Source: Bacterioplanoides sp965200585
Lineage (GTDB): Bacteria > Pseudomonadota > Gammaproteobacteria > Pseudomonadales > Oceanobacteraceae
Assembly (NCBI RefSeq): GCF_965200585.1
Contig: NZ_OZ241361.1
Direction: 5' to 3' (one strand)
DNA length: 64,000 nt
Position 1 is the first letter of the stretch. Each line of letters begins with the position of its first letter. Shown one piece after another: positions 30,805 to 39,762 of the stretch. The position numbers were made by a program, and so were the translations under genes. The notes beneath the pieces were generated by a model. It was not told the DNA's origin and searched no databases. It was given only the letters and a program-made list of their open reading frames with translations.

Positions 30805-33189
30805 CTACTCCGCAATCATCACCCATTCGTTGGTTAATTCATCCATCATCAACACCACATCGGCATTATCACAGCTGGTATAAATCAGCTGTTTTTGGCT
30901 ATCCACAGAGATACCCTGAATGCGTTCAGCCCAAGAGTTGGTTGAGGTAATTTCATCCTGAATTAATGCTTCACGAGCGCCCGTTGTCAGATTCACTTTT
31001 ACCAAAGCCGATATCGAATTATCACCAACGTAAGCGTATTGACCATCAGAAGAAAGAGCGATAGATTCCGGGTCACTGAAACGTAATGCATTGCCATCAT
31101 CCGGTGTTGTGGCATCGGTAATAACCGTTATTTTATTGGTTGTTAAATCCAGCTGATACACACCGGCATTACTACCGTCATCGGTGATATAAACCGTTTT
31201 TTTATCGGCTGAAATGGCGACATTTTCCGCTTCAAAATCACCGCTCAAATTCACCAGGGCCGTCAGGTCGACATCAATCAAAGTACGCATACCAGTAGTG
31301 ATATCCGTGCGATAAAACTGTGACGGAGAGCTGGTATCATCGACCACAATACTGGTGTTGTTATCCAGCCTTAACCAACCCCATGGGCGATCTAGCTCAC
31401 TGCCGGTATCCAACGTACTGTCGGTGATCACGGTTGGGCTGCCATCAGCAACCGAAAATGCCGTTGCATAACCAATACGATCACTGTTACTTGGGTTGAT
31501 GTATCCGGTGACGACCACGGCTGACAATGGCTCATCAAATATCATCGACTCGATATAATTACCGCCAGCACCGGCACCAATATCTTCGGCTAATAAGGTT
31601 CTTTCCCCGCTTGCCAGGTTCAGGCGCAGAATATTTTCGTCATCGTCTTCCAGATACAAATGCTGATTGGTCTGATCCAGTGCGTTGCGATTTAAATCTT
31701 CAAAGGTACTGGTCAGTCCGGTAATGCTGGTCGCCAGATTTTCTGATAATTCCGAGTAACGCTGCTCCGCCACATTAATCGCAAATACCGATCGCTGCTG
31801 CTCTGCCACGGTGAACAAGGTATCACTAGTAGCTGAGTACGTCAGATAACCAAAATTGCTACTCAGTTGAGTAATATCCGTTTGAGTGCCGCTTTCGATT
31901 AATAACGTGGCATTCCCGTTATTAAGATCAATACGGTAAATTGCGTCGCCATCATCGAATGCTAATTCATACAAATAAGCAGTATCGCTGTCTTTTAAAA
32001 CAATACGTCCTAATTGATTCCACTCATCTTTTGCTGAGGCAATCACAGTACGTGCACCTACAGTACCATTGGTATCCAGATTCACCGCCAGTATCTGCTC
32101 GTCATTACCTATGCCACTGCCTTTATCGCTGACAATCAGGCGTTGGTTATCACTATCCAATGCCAGCGCCAGACCATTTTCGATATTGATGGAGCCATTA
32201 TTAGGCAACGGAATAACCGTCACAGAAAACGGATTATCTGTATTGGGCACAGTATTCGAGGAAATCAGGGTTTGTTCGCCCGGGTTAGTGTTCAGGTCGA
32301 CGGTATAAATATTCGCACCACTCGATAGAATTAAACGCTGGTTCGCCGCATCGTGCACCATACTCTCGGCATTACGGAAATTATCCTGCCCCGCAACATC
32401 CGGGCTGGAGATCAGAGTACGTACACCGGTTGTCAGGTTAACGGCCAACACTGCGCCAAAACTGCCATTACTGATGCCATTAACGTTTCTGGAAACCAGA
32501 TACATCAGACTTTCATCCTGACTCAGAGCGATGGCACTGACATTACCAAAATAAAAATCCTGATTCGGGAATTCGGTACTGGAGACAACTGAACGTGCAC
32601 CATTAGTCGTATCAATTTTTAATAGTTGACGGCGATCCACATCAAAAACATACAAGGTGTTGCCATCACGGCTTACCGCAACCTGTTGAGGGTCATACAA
32701 TAACTCGTTCGATTCAATTTGCCCCAACGTCAGCTGCTGAGTTTGCTCACCTTCGGCAACGGTTGCCTGTAAGGTATTTAAACCCGGAGTTAATGCTACT
32801 TTTACCTGCCAGTTGGCAAAATTGTCGTTGCTGCTGGCCAGCACACCATTCACTCGAATGTCAGTAATCTGATCACAATTACTCTGCCCGCGCAGGGTAA
32901 TCTCATCCGATAAAGTGGCACTGTAAGCAGCGGGGAAAATTAACTGAGACTGCTGACCACACAATACAACCGGGTCGGGTGTCGTTGTATCGGGTGTCGT
33001 CGGATCAGAAGGCGTAGTTGTATCTGGAGTCGTTGTATCAGGAGTTGTTGTATCCGGGTCTGACGATCCTCCGCCTCCGGAGCCTCCACAACCCGTTAAT
33101 AGCGTGAGCCCGGTTAACGCACCTGCCAGAATCAGAGTGGGCTTCATAACAGCAGAGGTTATAGCAATGGGCTTTATAGATAGGGCCAT
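30805..33189 (-). CDS. Large lipoprotein, predicted beta-propeller
   Basis: 794 aa. The N-terminal signal ends in the lipobox LLTGC, followed by a glycine-rich and a Thr/Pro/Asp linker made of five-residue DTTTP repeats. Residues about 75-150 resemble a cell-surface Ig-like domain (LRGQSNCDQITDIRVNG). The remainder holds many repeated blades of the type VAVSRDGNTLYVFDVD, IALSQDESLMYLVSRN and IALSSDGQYAYVGDNS, which suggest a beta-propeller. AAGGAG lies eight bases before the chosen ATG; the internal ATG next to the lipobox lacks a Shine-Dalgarno sequence. The ligand and role are unknown; it should be lipid-anchored at the envelope. Confidence 0.8.
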   Translation of the reverse strand: MALSIKPIAITSAVMKPTLILAGALTGLTLLTGCGGSGGGGSSDPDTTTPDTTTPDTTTPSDPTTPDTTTPDPVVLCGQQSQLIFPAAYSATLSDEITLRGQSNCDQITDIRVNGVLASSNDNFANWQVKVALTPGLNTLQATVAEGEQTQQLTLGQIESNELLYDPQQVAVSRDGNTLYVFDVDRRQLLKIDTTNGARSVVSSTEFPNQDFYFGNVSAIALSQDESLMYLVSRNVNGISNGSFGAVLAVNLTTGVRTLISSPDVAGQDNFRNAESMVHDAANQRLILSSGANIYTVDLNTNPGEQTLISSNTVPNTDNPFSVTVIPLPNNGSINIENGLALALDSDNQRLIVSDKGSGIGNDEQILAVNLDTNGTVGARTVIASAKDEWNQLGRIVLKDSDTAYLYELAFDDGDAIYRIDLNNGNATLLIESGTQTDITQLSSNFGYLTYSATSDTLFTVAEQQRSVFAINVAEQRYSELSENLATSITGLTSTFEDLNRNALDQTNQHLYLEDDDENILRLNLASGERTLLAEDIGAGAGGNYIESMIFDEPLSAVVVTGYINPSNSDRIGYATAFSVADGSPTVITDSTLDTGSELDRPWGWLRLDNNTSIVVDDTSSPSQFYRTDITTGMRTLIDVDLTALVNLSGDFEAENVAISADKKTVYITDDGSNAGVYQLDLTTNKITVITDATTPDDGNALRFSDPESIALSSDGQYAYVGDNSISALVKVNLTTGAREALIQDEITSTNSWAERIQGISVDSQKQLIYTSCDNADVVLMMDELTNEWVMIAE
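32976..33060 (-). repeat. Minisatellite encoding DTTTP linker
   Basis: Degenerate 15-bp units (GTTGTATCnGGnGTn on the plus strand) encode DTTTP repeats between lipobox and body of the lipoprotein. Copy number may vary between strains. Confidence 0.7.
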
Positions 33190-33282
33190 TTACGATGCTC
33201 CTTGAGAACGAGTCAGCTTTTATTCTTATATTTTCATTAAACCAGCTTTTAATACTGGTGCAAATGGCACATCTGTCAGGCG

Positions 33283-33428
33283 AGCAGGCTGTTGAAAAAC
33301 TACTTACGTTGCCATAACTTCGTTAAAAATCAGCTCAAAATGCTCATTTATTACCTATAAACTGCGCGTTTTCGCTAATTTTTGCCTTGTTCTGACTGCC
33401 TCAGAAACATTTTTCAACGGCCTGCTAG
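33283..33428. mobile_element. MITE-like element, copy 1
   Basis: A 146-bp block bounded by imperfect inverted ends (AGCAGGCTGTTGAAAA and its near reverse complement TTTTCAACGGCCTGCT). It is about 95% identical over its whole length to 63380-63525, with about seven differences and no indels. It has no ORF, is AT-rich and can fold through AAAAATCAGC / GCTnATTTTT. It lies in the spacer between the lipoprotein and phosphoglucomutase genes. Confidence 0.7.
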
Positions 33429-33513
33429 ATCTTCGCTCACAAGACTTTCTCATCAGATTGTAAGAAAATGCAGCGATCATTTTCTTTTCAGTTGCAGTTA
33501 ACAAGGAATAACC

Positions 33514-35106
33514 ATGTTTAACGATTCGGTTCTCGCCCTCTTTTCCGCCACATCCATCGACGGAGAAGCGTTAAAACCCGTTAAGTTTGGTACCTCAGGA
33601 CACCGTGGTACATCATTAAAAGGAAGTTTTAACGAACACCATATTCTGGCGATTGCTCAGGCGGTGGTGGATTACCGCCATGACAATGGCATTAATGGCC
33701 CACTGTTTGTTGGTCGCGATACTCACGCTTTATCAAAGCCTGCCTGGGAAATTGTGGTGCAGGTATTAGCCGCCAATCAGGTCGATGTGCGCATTGCGAA
33801 GGATAATGAAGTCACCGCCACACCACTGGTGAGCCACGCGATTCTGACGGCCAATGCTCACGCCACATCGGATACCCAAGCAGCGGCTAAAGCCGACGGC
33901 ATAATTATCACACCGTCTCACAATCCACCGGAAGACGGCGGTATCAAATACAATACACCGGATGGTGGCCCGGCGGGTGGTTCGGTAACCGGCTGGATTG
34001 AAGACCGGGCTAATCAATATCTGCAAGCTGGCTGTACTGAGGTCAAACGTATTTCATCTGAGCAGGCTTTGGCTCAGGCCAGTACTTATGACTTTGTGGG
34101 TATTTATGTTGATGACCTGAAGCGTGTGATCAATTTAGACGCCATCACCAACAGCACACTGAAGCTGGGAGCCGATCCAATGGGCGGCACCGCCTTGCCG
34201 ATCTGGAAAAAACTGGCTGAGAATCCGGCCTTCAATCTGAAGGTAGTCAACGACCAGATTGATGAGTCGTTTGCCTTTATGCCGCCGGATCACGATGGTC
34301 GTATCCGTATGGACTGCTCCAGTACCGCCGCCATGGCTAACCTGCTGGATATTCGTGATCAGTTTGATCTGGCATTTGGTAATGACCCGGATGCCGACCG
34401 CCACGGTATTGTTGATGCCTCAGGTCTGATGAACCCCAACCACTATTTATGCGTGTGTGTCGATTACCTGATGAAGCATCGTCCGCAGTGGTCGAATGAA
34501 CTCAAAATCGGTAAAACTCTGGTAACGTCTTCCATGATGGATCGGGTCGTGGCGGCCAATGAACGTGCTTTGTACGAAGTTCCGGTTGGCTTTAAGTGGT
34601 TTGTGCAGGGGTTATACCAGAGCGAACTCGCCTTTGGTGGTGAGGAAAGCGCAGGAGCCAGCTTATTAACACTGGATGGCCAGCCCTGGAGCACCGATAA
34701 AGACGGCATTGTGCTGTGCTTGTTGGCGGCAGAAATCACCGCCGTGACCGGTTTAACGCCATCGCAGTATTACGCCAGCCTGGTTGAACAACACGGCAAC
34801 CCTCACTACAAGCGGGTTGATGCGCCAGCCACCCCAGAACAAAAAGCCGCCTTCAATCAACTCACGGCTGACAAAGTGACAGAAAGCGAATTAGCCGGGT
34901 CGGCCATTACTTCGGTTCATACTCACGCCCCGGGCAACAGCGCCGCCATTGGTGGCCTGAAAGTCTGCACCGAACACGGCTGGTTTGCGGCACGCCCAAG
35001 TGGCACCGAAGATATTTATAAAATCTACGCAGAAAGCTTCCAGGGTGAAGATCATCTACACTTACTGATTACAGAAGCTCAAACACTGTTGAATCAGGTT
35101 TTATAA
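33514..35106 (+). CDS. pgm: Phosphoglucomutase (alpha-D-glucose type)
   Basis: 530 aa, an alpha-D-phosphohexomutase that interconverts glucose-1-phosphate and glucose-6-phosphate. VKFGTSGHRG at 23-32 is the E. coli Pgm N-terminal signature. The phosphoserine loop ITPSHNPPEDGGIKYN puts the phosphorylated serine at 135. The metal loop is DPDADRHG, the sugar-binding segment is GGEESAGAS, and the phosphate-binding loop is RPSGTEDIYKIYAES. It is slightly shorter than E. coli Pgm at the N-terminus, but AAGGAA precedes this ATG. The start is about 85 bases after the MITE, with a possible promoter in between. It should feed glycogen or exopolysaccharide precursors. Apparently monocistronic. Confidence 0.93.
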   Translation: MFNDSVLALFSATSIDGEALKPVKFGTSGHRGTSLKGSFNEHHILAIAQAVVDYRHDNGINGPLFVGRDTHALSKPAWEIVVQVLAANQVDVRIAKDNEVTATPLVSHAILTANAHATSDTQAAAKADGIIITPSHNPPEDGGIKYNTPDGGPAGGSVTGWIEDRANQYLQAGCTEVKRISSEQALAQASTYDFVGIYVDDLKRVINLDAITNSTLKLGADPMGGTALPIWKKLAENPAFNLKVVNDQIDESFAFMPPDHDGRIRMDCSSTAAMANLLDIRDQFDLAFGNDPDADRHGIVDASGLMNPNHYLCVCVDYLMKHRPQWSNELKIGKTLVTSSMMDRVVAANERALYEVPVGFKWFVQGLYQSELAFGGEESAGASLLTLDGQPWSTDKDGIVLCLLAAEITAVTGLTPSQYYASLVEQHGNPHYKRVDAPATPEQKAAFNQLTADKVTESELAGSAITSVHTHAPGNSAAIGGLKVCTEHGWFAARPSGTEDIYKIYAESFQGEDHLHLLITEAQTLLNQVL

Positions 35107-35107
35107 T

Positions 35108-35141
35108 CGGTTTATTGCCCCCTTCGGGCCTGAATAAACCG
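35108..35141. terminator. Hairpin between pgm and nnrS-like gene
   Basis: CGGTTTATT-GCCC-ccttc-GGGC-ctg-AATAAACCG. A strong stem, but without a T-tract, so it may attenuate rather than stop transcription. Confidence 0.5.
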
Positions 35142-35161
35142 TCAGGTCCGGAGTAAAGTGG

Positions 35162-36376
35162 TTGAAAACCGTATCAGACTATCAATTTTCCGTATGGCAC
35201 ATGGCCTTTCGCCCCTTCTTCCTAGGCGCTAGCCTGTATGCGGTGATTGCTCTTTCGCTGTGGGGACTGTCACTAATAGATGTCTCTCCGGGCTTTCAGC
35301 CACAAGGGGGCTGGTCAGCCTGGAGTGCCCATGAAATAGTTTTTGGGATGATTCAGGGGGTGGTGATTGGTTTTCTGCTCACCACGTCGCGCAACTGGAC
35401 CAAGCTCTCAGATCCCACCCTGCAATCTGTTCGGTTAATTTTTATCACCTGGCTGAGTGCCAGAATCGCCTGGCTCTGGGCCGATATGCCACACGGCCTG
35501 CTGGCTTTGCTGGATATCGCCACTCCCATACTGGCGGCACATAGCCTGGCACGAACCCTGATGGCTGGAGAACAAGCCTCCGGCGAAGATAATCAGGGCC
35601 ATAACTGGCCTTTTGTGATGGTATTGCTGGTGTTTGCACTGGCTCAGGGCCTGTACCATTTTCTGCTCTACCAGCAATCAGCCTATGTCGATACGCTGCA
35701 AAAGATTGCTGTTTTACTGATGATGGCCATGGTGCTCTGGATCAGTAACCGCGCCTTGCCCTTTTTTACTCATGTGCGCCTGTCAGTGCCATTGCCGCTC
35801 TTGCCGCCACGGTTAAAGGTGTTGAGCATGAGCCTTACCTGGCTGCTGGTACCCTGCTATTTATTACACGCCCTGCTGAAACCGCTGAGTTTTTCACAAG
35901 CAGCTGAGGCGGTCGCCTACCTGACGACCGCCGTTGCCGCCTTAGCTGCGCTAAGTCAGCTGAACTTGTTTCGTTTGTTTTATCGCTCAGGAGTACTGAG
36001 CGAGCCGATGCTATGGTCAATCTATAGTGCCTACCTGTGGATGCTGGCTGGGTTACTGATGCTGTCGCTGAGCTTCTGGTACTCACTTCCCTGGCTGCAT
36101 ACTGTTCTGGTGGGGCTATTTATTATGGTATTCAGCATGATGGCGCGAGTCAGCATGGGTTATACCGGGCGCGAAGTCACCGCCTTGCCCGGTATCACTC
36201 TGTCATTTTGGCTACTGCAGCTGGCTGGGCTCTCACGCGTTGCCGCTAATTGGGCAACACATCCCGAGCCATTGTATTTACTCGGCATCGTTTGCTTATT
36301 GATTCCGATGATGATTTTCCTGCGTCACTACCTGCCCATCCTGTTGAACCCGCGAGTGGATGGCAAACCATTCTGA
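35162..36376 (+). CDS. nnrS: NnrS family membrane protein
   Basis: 404 aa with about twelve TM helices. The start is TTG; GGAG lies eight bases upstream, and the sequence then reads into the family signature HMAFRPFFLGA. NnrS is a heme- and copper-containing membrane protein that helps cells cope with nitric oxide and nitrosative stress. The conserved features are AHEIVFG (about 57-63), the histidine-containing central helices, and SMGYTGREV near residue 335. No norB, nitrite reductase or NnrR/Fnr box is recognised nearby, so this copy may serve NO detoxification rather than denitrification. Confidence 0.88.
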   Translation: MKTVSDYQFSVWHMAFRPFFLGASLYAVIALSLWGLSLIDVSPGFQPQGGWSAWSAHEIVFGMIQGVVIGFLLTTSRNWTKLSDPTLQSVRLIFITWLSARIAWLWADMPHGLLALLDIATPILAAHSLARTLMAGEQASGEDNQGHNWPFVMVLLVFALAQGLYHFLLYQQSAYVDTLQKIAVLLMMAMVLWISNRALPFFTHVRLSVPLPLLPPRLKVLSMSLTWLLVPCYLLHALLKPLSFSQAAEAVAYLTTAVAALAALSQLNLFRLFYRSGVLSEPMLWSIYSAYLWMLAGLLMLSLSFWYSLPWLHTVLVGLFIMVFSMMARVSMGYTGREVTALPGITLSFWLLQLAGLSRVAANWATHPEPLYLLGIVCLLIPMMIFLRHYLPILLNPRVDGKPF

Positions 36377-36727
36377 CAGCGGCAACGTCTGATTCACCCG
36401 AGCGGCAATCCAGCGGCAAATATTGTTGCCGCTTCACATATTCTTTCCTCTTTAACAGCTATTATCATTCGTATCTGAATAGATCTGCCCTTAGGATGTC
36501 AGCTTAGACAGGTCAACTTCGCCATTTTATTGCCACCACTTACTAATCATTAAGTCATTTTATTGGCTAAAACCTTTTTCTGAGTTTTGCCAAATAACCA
36601 TCATTTGTATGAAAAATCTATACGTCCGCCATAAATCATTGTTTTTAAAGGGTTTTTATTTGTAAAAAATACTGGCACAGAAATCGCTTTATCCAATTTA
36701 AGTATTTTTACCCCTATGAGGTAGCTC
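36377..36727. other. 351-bp intergenic region with hairpin
   Basis: Three AGCGGCAA copies occur just after the NnrS stop; the last (36412-36419) pairs with TTGCCGCT (36426-36433) to form a probable terminator. The remainder is AT-rich and contains no gene I recognise. TGAGGTAG precedes the next ATG. Confidence 0.5.
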
Positions 36728-37672
36728 ATGGTGAGTCCTTTACACAGCAATGGTCGTGCGCAGTTACGAGAAGAAAAAGCCGTAACCTCAATTGGCGATC
36801 TTGCCCTGAAACCTGATTTACGCCCGGAACTGCTGTTAAAGCTATCAGGCAAGCTGCAGACCACACTGGAATTGTCTCAGCTGTTGGAAATTTTCTATGA
36901 AGAGATTCAGCATGCCGTTCTGGTGGATGGCTTAACCTTTACCCATTCAGCCAACAACCTGCTGATCAGCGAGGGAAAAAACTCACCCCATTCCGTGAGC
37001 TATCGCCTGCAGACACAGCAAGACTATATGGGTGATTTAACCTTTCACCGTTCGACTCGCTTCCGCGAACATGAGCTGGCGAATCTGGAAGGGTTATTAA
37101 CCACACTGGTTTACCCGATGCGCAACGCATTGCGTTATTACGAAGCATTAGCGGCCGCCTTCCGTGACCCGTTAACCGGTGCTGGCAATCGTGTTGCGCT
37201 GGATAAAACCCTGAGTCGAGAAGTGGAACTGGCGAAACGTCATGGCCAGCAATTGTCGGTACTGATGATTGATCTCGATTATTTTAAACAGGTAAACGAC
37301 GAGTTTGGTCACAGCATGGGTGATAAGGTACTGAAAGACGCCGCCAGTTGTATGACCGCCTGTATTCGCCAAACGGATATGTGCTTCCGCTACGGCGGTG
37401 AAGAATTTCTGGTGATGTTATCCAGCGCTGATCAGGCGGGTGCACTGCGTATTGCCGAGCGTATTCGTATGAGCATTGGTGATCTGAGGTTTGAAAACGC
37501 CAAAGGCAAGCTGCAAGTCACTACCAGTATTGGTTGTGCCACCTTGCGCGGCATTGATACCACAGAATCTCTGGTACATCGTGCTGACAATGCCCTGTAT
37601 GAAGCCAAAAATGGCGGTCGTAACCGGGTCATCAGTGACGCCGATACCGCCTTTGCGGAGTTGGAAAAGTAA
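36728..37672 (+). CDS. Soluble diguanylate cyclase with N-terminal sensor region
   Basis: 314 aa without membrane segments. Residues about 30-140 look GAF-like (LQTTLELSQLLEIFYEEIQHAVLVDGLTF, LTFHRSTRFREHELANLEGLL), a cytoplasmic ligand sensor. Residues about 145-305 are a GGDEF domain with DPLTGAGNR, DLDYFKQVNDEFGHSMGD and GGEEF, preceded by RQTD (RxxD I-site). The enzyme should therefore be active and subject to c-di-GMP feedback. SD GAGG is seven bases from the ATG. Monocistronic, with a hairpin downstream shared with the convergent dehydrogenase gene. Confidence 0.88.
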   Translation: MVSPLHSNGRAQLREEKAVTSIGDLALKPDLRPELLLKLSGKLQTTLELSQLLEIFYEEIQHAVLVDGLTFTHSANNLLISEGKNSPHSVSYRLQTQQDYMGDLTFHRSTRFREHELANLEGLLTTLVYPMRNALRYYEALAAAFRDPLTGAGNRVALDKTLSREVELAKRHGQQLSVLMIDLDYFKQVNDEFGHSMGDKVLKDAASCMTACIRQTDMCFRYGGEEFLVMLSSADQAGALRIAERIRMSIGDLRFENAKGKLQVTTSIGCATLRGIDTTESLVHRADNALYEAKNGGRNRVISDADTAFAELEK

Positions 37673-37690
37673 CCTGGCTTTAACTTCCCT

Positions 37691-37712
37691 CCTCCCCCAA
37701 TATCGGGGGAGG
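37691..37712. terminator. Hairpin between convergent genes
   Basis: CCTCCCCC-aatatc-GGGGGAGG, lying between stops at 37672 and 37724. Very stable stem, but T-tracts are poor on both strands. Confidence 0.55.
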
Positions 37713-37723
37713 ACAGATTCACT

Positions 37724-39532
37724 TCAGTCCAAAAAAGAAAAGTGCTCTTCTTTTATTTGCATTAACGATTTTGGATCCCGCACCATCATACTGGCGTGTG
37801 CCTTAGCACGCGGTAAAATACGTTTGTAATAAAACTCAGCCAGCTGAATTTTTGCTGTATAAAATTCGGCGTCACCGTCACCGGATTCCAGTTTCTGATA
37901 CGCGGTTTCAGCCATCATTGCCCAGTAATACGACATTGAGATATAGCCGGCATACATCAGATAATCCACCGATGCAGCACCGACCATATCGCGGTTTTTT
38001 GAGGCCTTAAAAGCAATACGATAATTATAAAGCTTCCAGGCCAGCATATTACGCTTTAATTTGCGGATCATTTTTTTCATTTCCGGGCGTTTTGTACGAC
38101 GGGTAAACGCCTTCACCTGTTGGGCAAAGTGATCGTACGCTTTAAACTTACCCAGCAGCATTTTTCGTCCTAATAAATCCAGCGCCTGAACGCCGGTTGT
38201 GCCTTCATAGAGTTTTGATATTTGCGCATCGCGTACAATCTGCTCCATGCCCCACTCTTTAATAAAACCGTGCCCACCATAAACCTGCACCCCATGGTTG
38301 GCGGCTTCATATCCCAGCTCAGTCAGAAAAGCTTTAAGAATCGGGGTCAGAAAACCTAATTCATCATCGTACTGGTCATATAATGACTGATCACCCCGGG
38401 TGTGGGCTGCCATCATTAAATCAGCCAGACGAGCGGCGTGATAAATCATCGCCCGCCCACCTTCGGCAATCGCTTTCTGGGTTAATAACATGCGGCGCAC
38501 GTCCGGGTGCACCATCAAGGTATCGGCAACCTGATCCGGGTCTTTGCTGCCGCTCAGAGAGCGCATTGAGCGGCGTTCTTTGGCATAAGGCAAGGCTCCC
38601 TGAAAAGATAATTCCGCCGATGCCAATCCCTGAATAGAGGTGCCGATACGTGCAGTATTCATAAAGGTGAACATACACATCAGCCCTTTGTTTTCCGGGC
38701 CGATTAAAAAACCTTTAGCGCCATCAAAGTTCATCACACAGGTGGAGGAGCCATGAATACCCATTTTTTCTTCAATGGCACCACAGCTGACCAGATTACG
38801 TTCACCCAGCGAGCCATCTTCATTCACGTTAAATTTCGGCACAATAAATAATGAGATACCTTTGGTTCCCTCAGGAGCATCCGGCAACCGTGCCAGTACA
38901 ATATGAATAATATTGTCCGCCAGATCATGCTCGCCCGATGAAATAAATATTTTCTGACCCGTGATGGCATAAGCGCCATCAGCCGTTGGTTCCGCTTTGG
39001 TTTTTACCTGACCCAGATCCGTTCCGCACTGAGCTTCGGTAAGGCACATAGTGCCGCTCCAGCGCCCTTGTGATAGCGGTATAAAAAAGGTTTGTTTCTG
39101 CGCTTCACTACCATGCAGAAAAATAGTGTTCATTGCACCTAACGAAAGTCCGGGATACATTCCCCAGGGCCAGTTGGCGGTGCCAATCATTTCCGACTTC
39201 GCAATCGACAACGACATCGGTAGCCCCTGACCACCATACTCAACCGGTGTCGACATCGACTGCCAGCCATTTTCAACATACAGCTGATAGGCTTGTTTAA
39301 AACCGGCAGGGGTCTGCACCTCTCCCCCTTCAAAACGACAGCCTTTATCACCCGTTTGATAAAGTGGAGAAAGAACCTCTTCTGAGAACGACGCCGCCGC
39401 ATCCAAAATCATATCAACCATGTCCGGAGTGGCTTCTTCACCACCGGGAATTTGCTGATAATGTTGCTGAAACTGATAAACATCATTCATTAAAAACTTA
39501 ATATCTTTTAACGGTGCTTTGTACTGAATCAT
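37724..39532 (-). CDS. Acyl-CoA dehydrogenase (large FadE/DmdC-like type)
   Basis: About 602 aa. The ATG at 39532 is chosen (AAGG upstream, and YKAPLKDIKFLMNDV is the usual family start); a TTG two codons earlier opens the frame. FAD-dependent, it introduces the first double bond of beta-oxidation. The N-terminal helical domain, the mid-domain (GTMCLTEAQCGTDLGQVKTKAEP, ITGQKIFISSGEHDL) and the C-terminal domain (YGGHGFIKEWGMEQIVRDAQISKLYEGTTGVQALDL) are all present, plus the extra C-terminal bundle of the 590-600 aa class. Databases often label this class 3-methylmercaptopropionyl-CoA dehydrogenase, which cannot be judged from sequence alone. Its neighbour fadD supports a fatty-acid role. Confidence 0.9.
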   Translation of the reverse strand: MIQYKAPLKDIKFLMNDVYQFQQHYQQIPGGEEATPDMVDMILDAAASFSEEVLSPLYQTGDKGCRFEGGEVQTPAGFKQAYQLYVENGWQSMSTPVEYGGQGLPMSLSIAKSEMIGTANWPWGMYPGLSLGAMNTIFLHGSEAQKQTFFIPLSQGRWSGTMCLTEAQCGTDLGQVKTKAEPTADGAYAITGQKIFISSGEHDLADNIIHIVLARLPDAPEGTKGISLFIVPKFNVNEDGSLGERNLVSCGAIEEKMGIHGSSTCVMNFDGAKGFLIGPENKGLMCMFTFMNTARIGTSIQGLASAELSFQGALPYAKERRSMRSLSGSKDPDQVADTLMVHPDVRRMLLTQKAIAEGGRAMIYHAARLADLMMAAHTRGDQSLYDQYDDELGFLTPILKAFLTELGYEAANHGVQVYGGHGFIKEWGMEQIVRDAQISKLYEGTTGVQALDLLGRKMLLGKFKAYDHFAQQVKAFTRRTKRPEMKKMIRKLKRNMLAWKLYNYRIAFKASKNRDMVGAASVDYLMYAGYISMSYYWAMMAETAYQKLESGDGDAEFYTAKIQLAEFYYKRILPRAKAHASMMVRDPKSLMQIKEEHFSFLD

Positions 39533-39717
39533 AATCAACCTTAAACCATAATAACGATGAGACAGACAGCATTGTTACTCAGCCAGAGACACAGGCCATT
39601 GGCTATATGGGCGAGGGCTTTATGTCAGTTCGGTTACTTTGCAGACAATAAGACGTATGGCTCCCACGCTCTGCGTGGGGGCCATATCTGAATTGAGGAA
39701 AAGAGAAAGATGAAACA

Positions 39718-39744
39718 AAAACGCCCGCTAGAAGCGGGCGTTTT
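39718..39744. terminator. Terminator after fadD-like gene
   Basis: AAAACGCCCGC-tagaa-GCGGGCGTTTT, with T-runs on both strands. It lies 19 bases beyond the minus-strand stop at 39763. A second, weaker hairpin, CCCACGC-tct-GCGTGGG, lies at 39663-39679. Confidence 0.8.
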
Positions 39745-39762
39745 ATCAGAGGAGCAGACGTA

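Noticed and set aside
39663..39679. Insertion-sequence end near fadD
   Set aside because: The CCCACGC/GCGTGGG hairpin is short and unpaired with any other end; it is more likely a secondary terminator.
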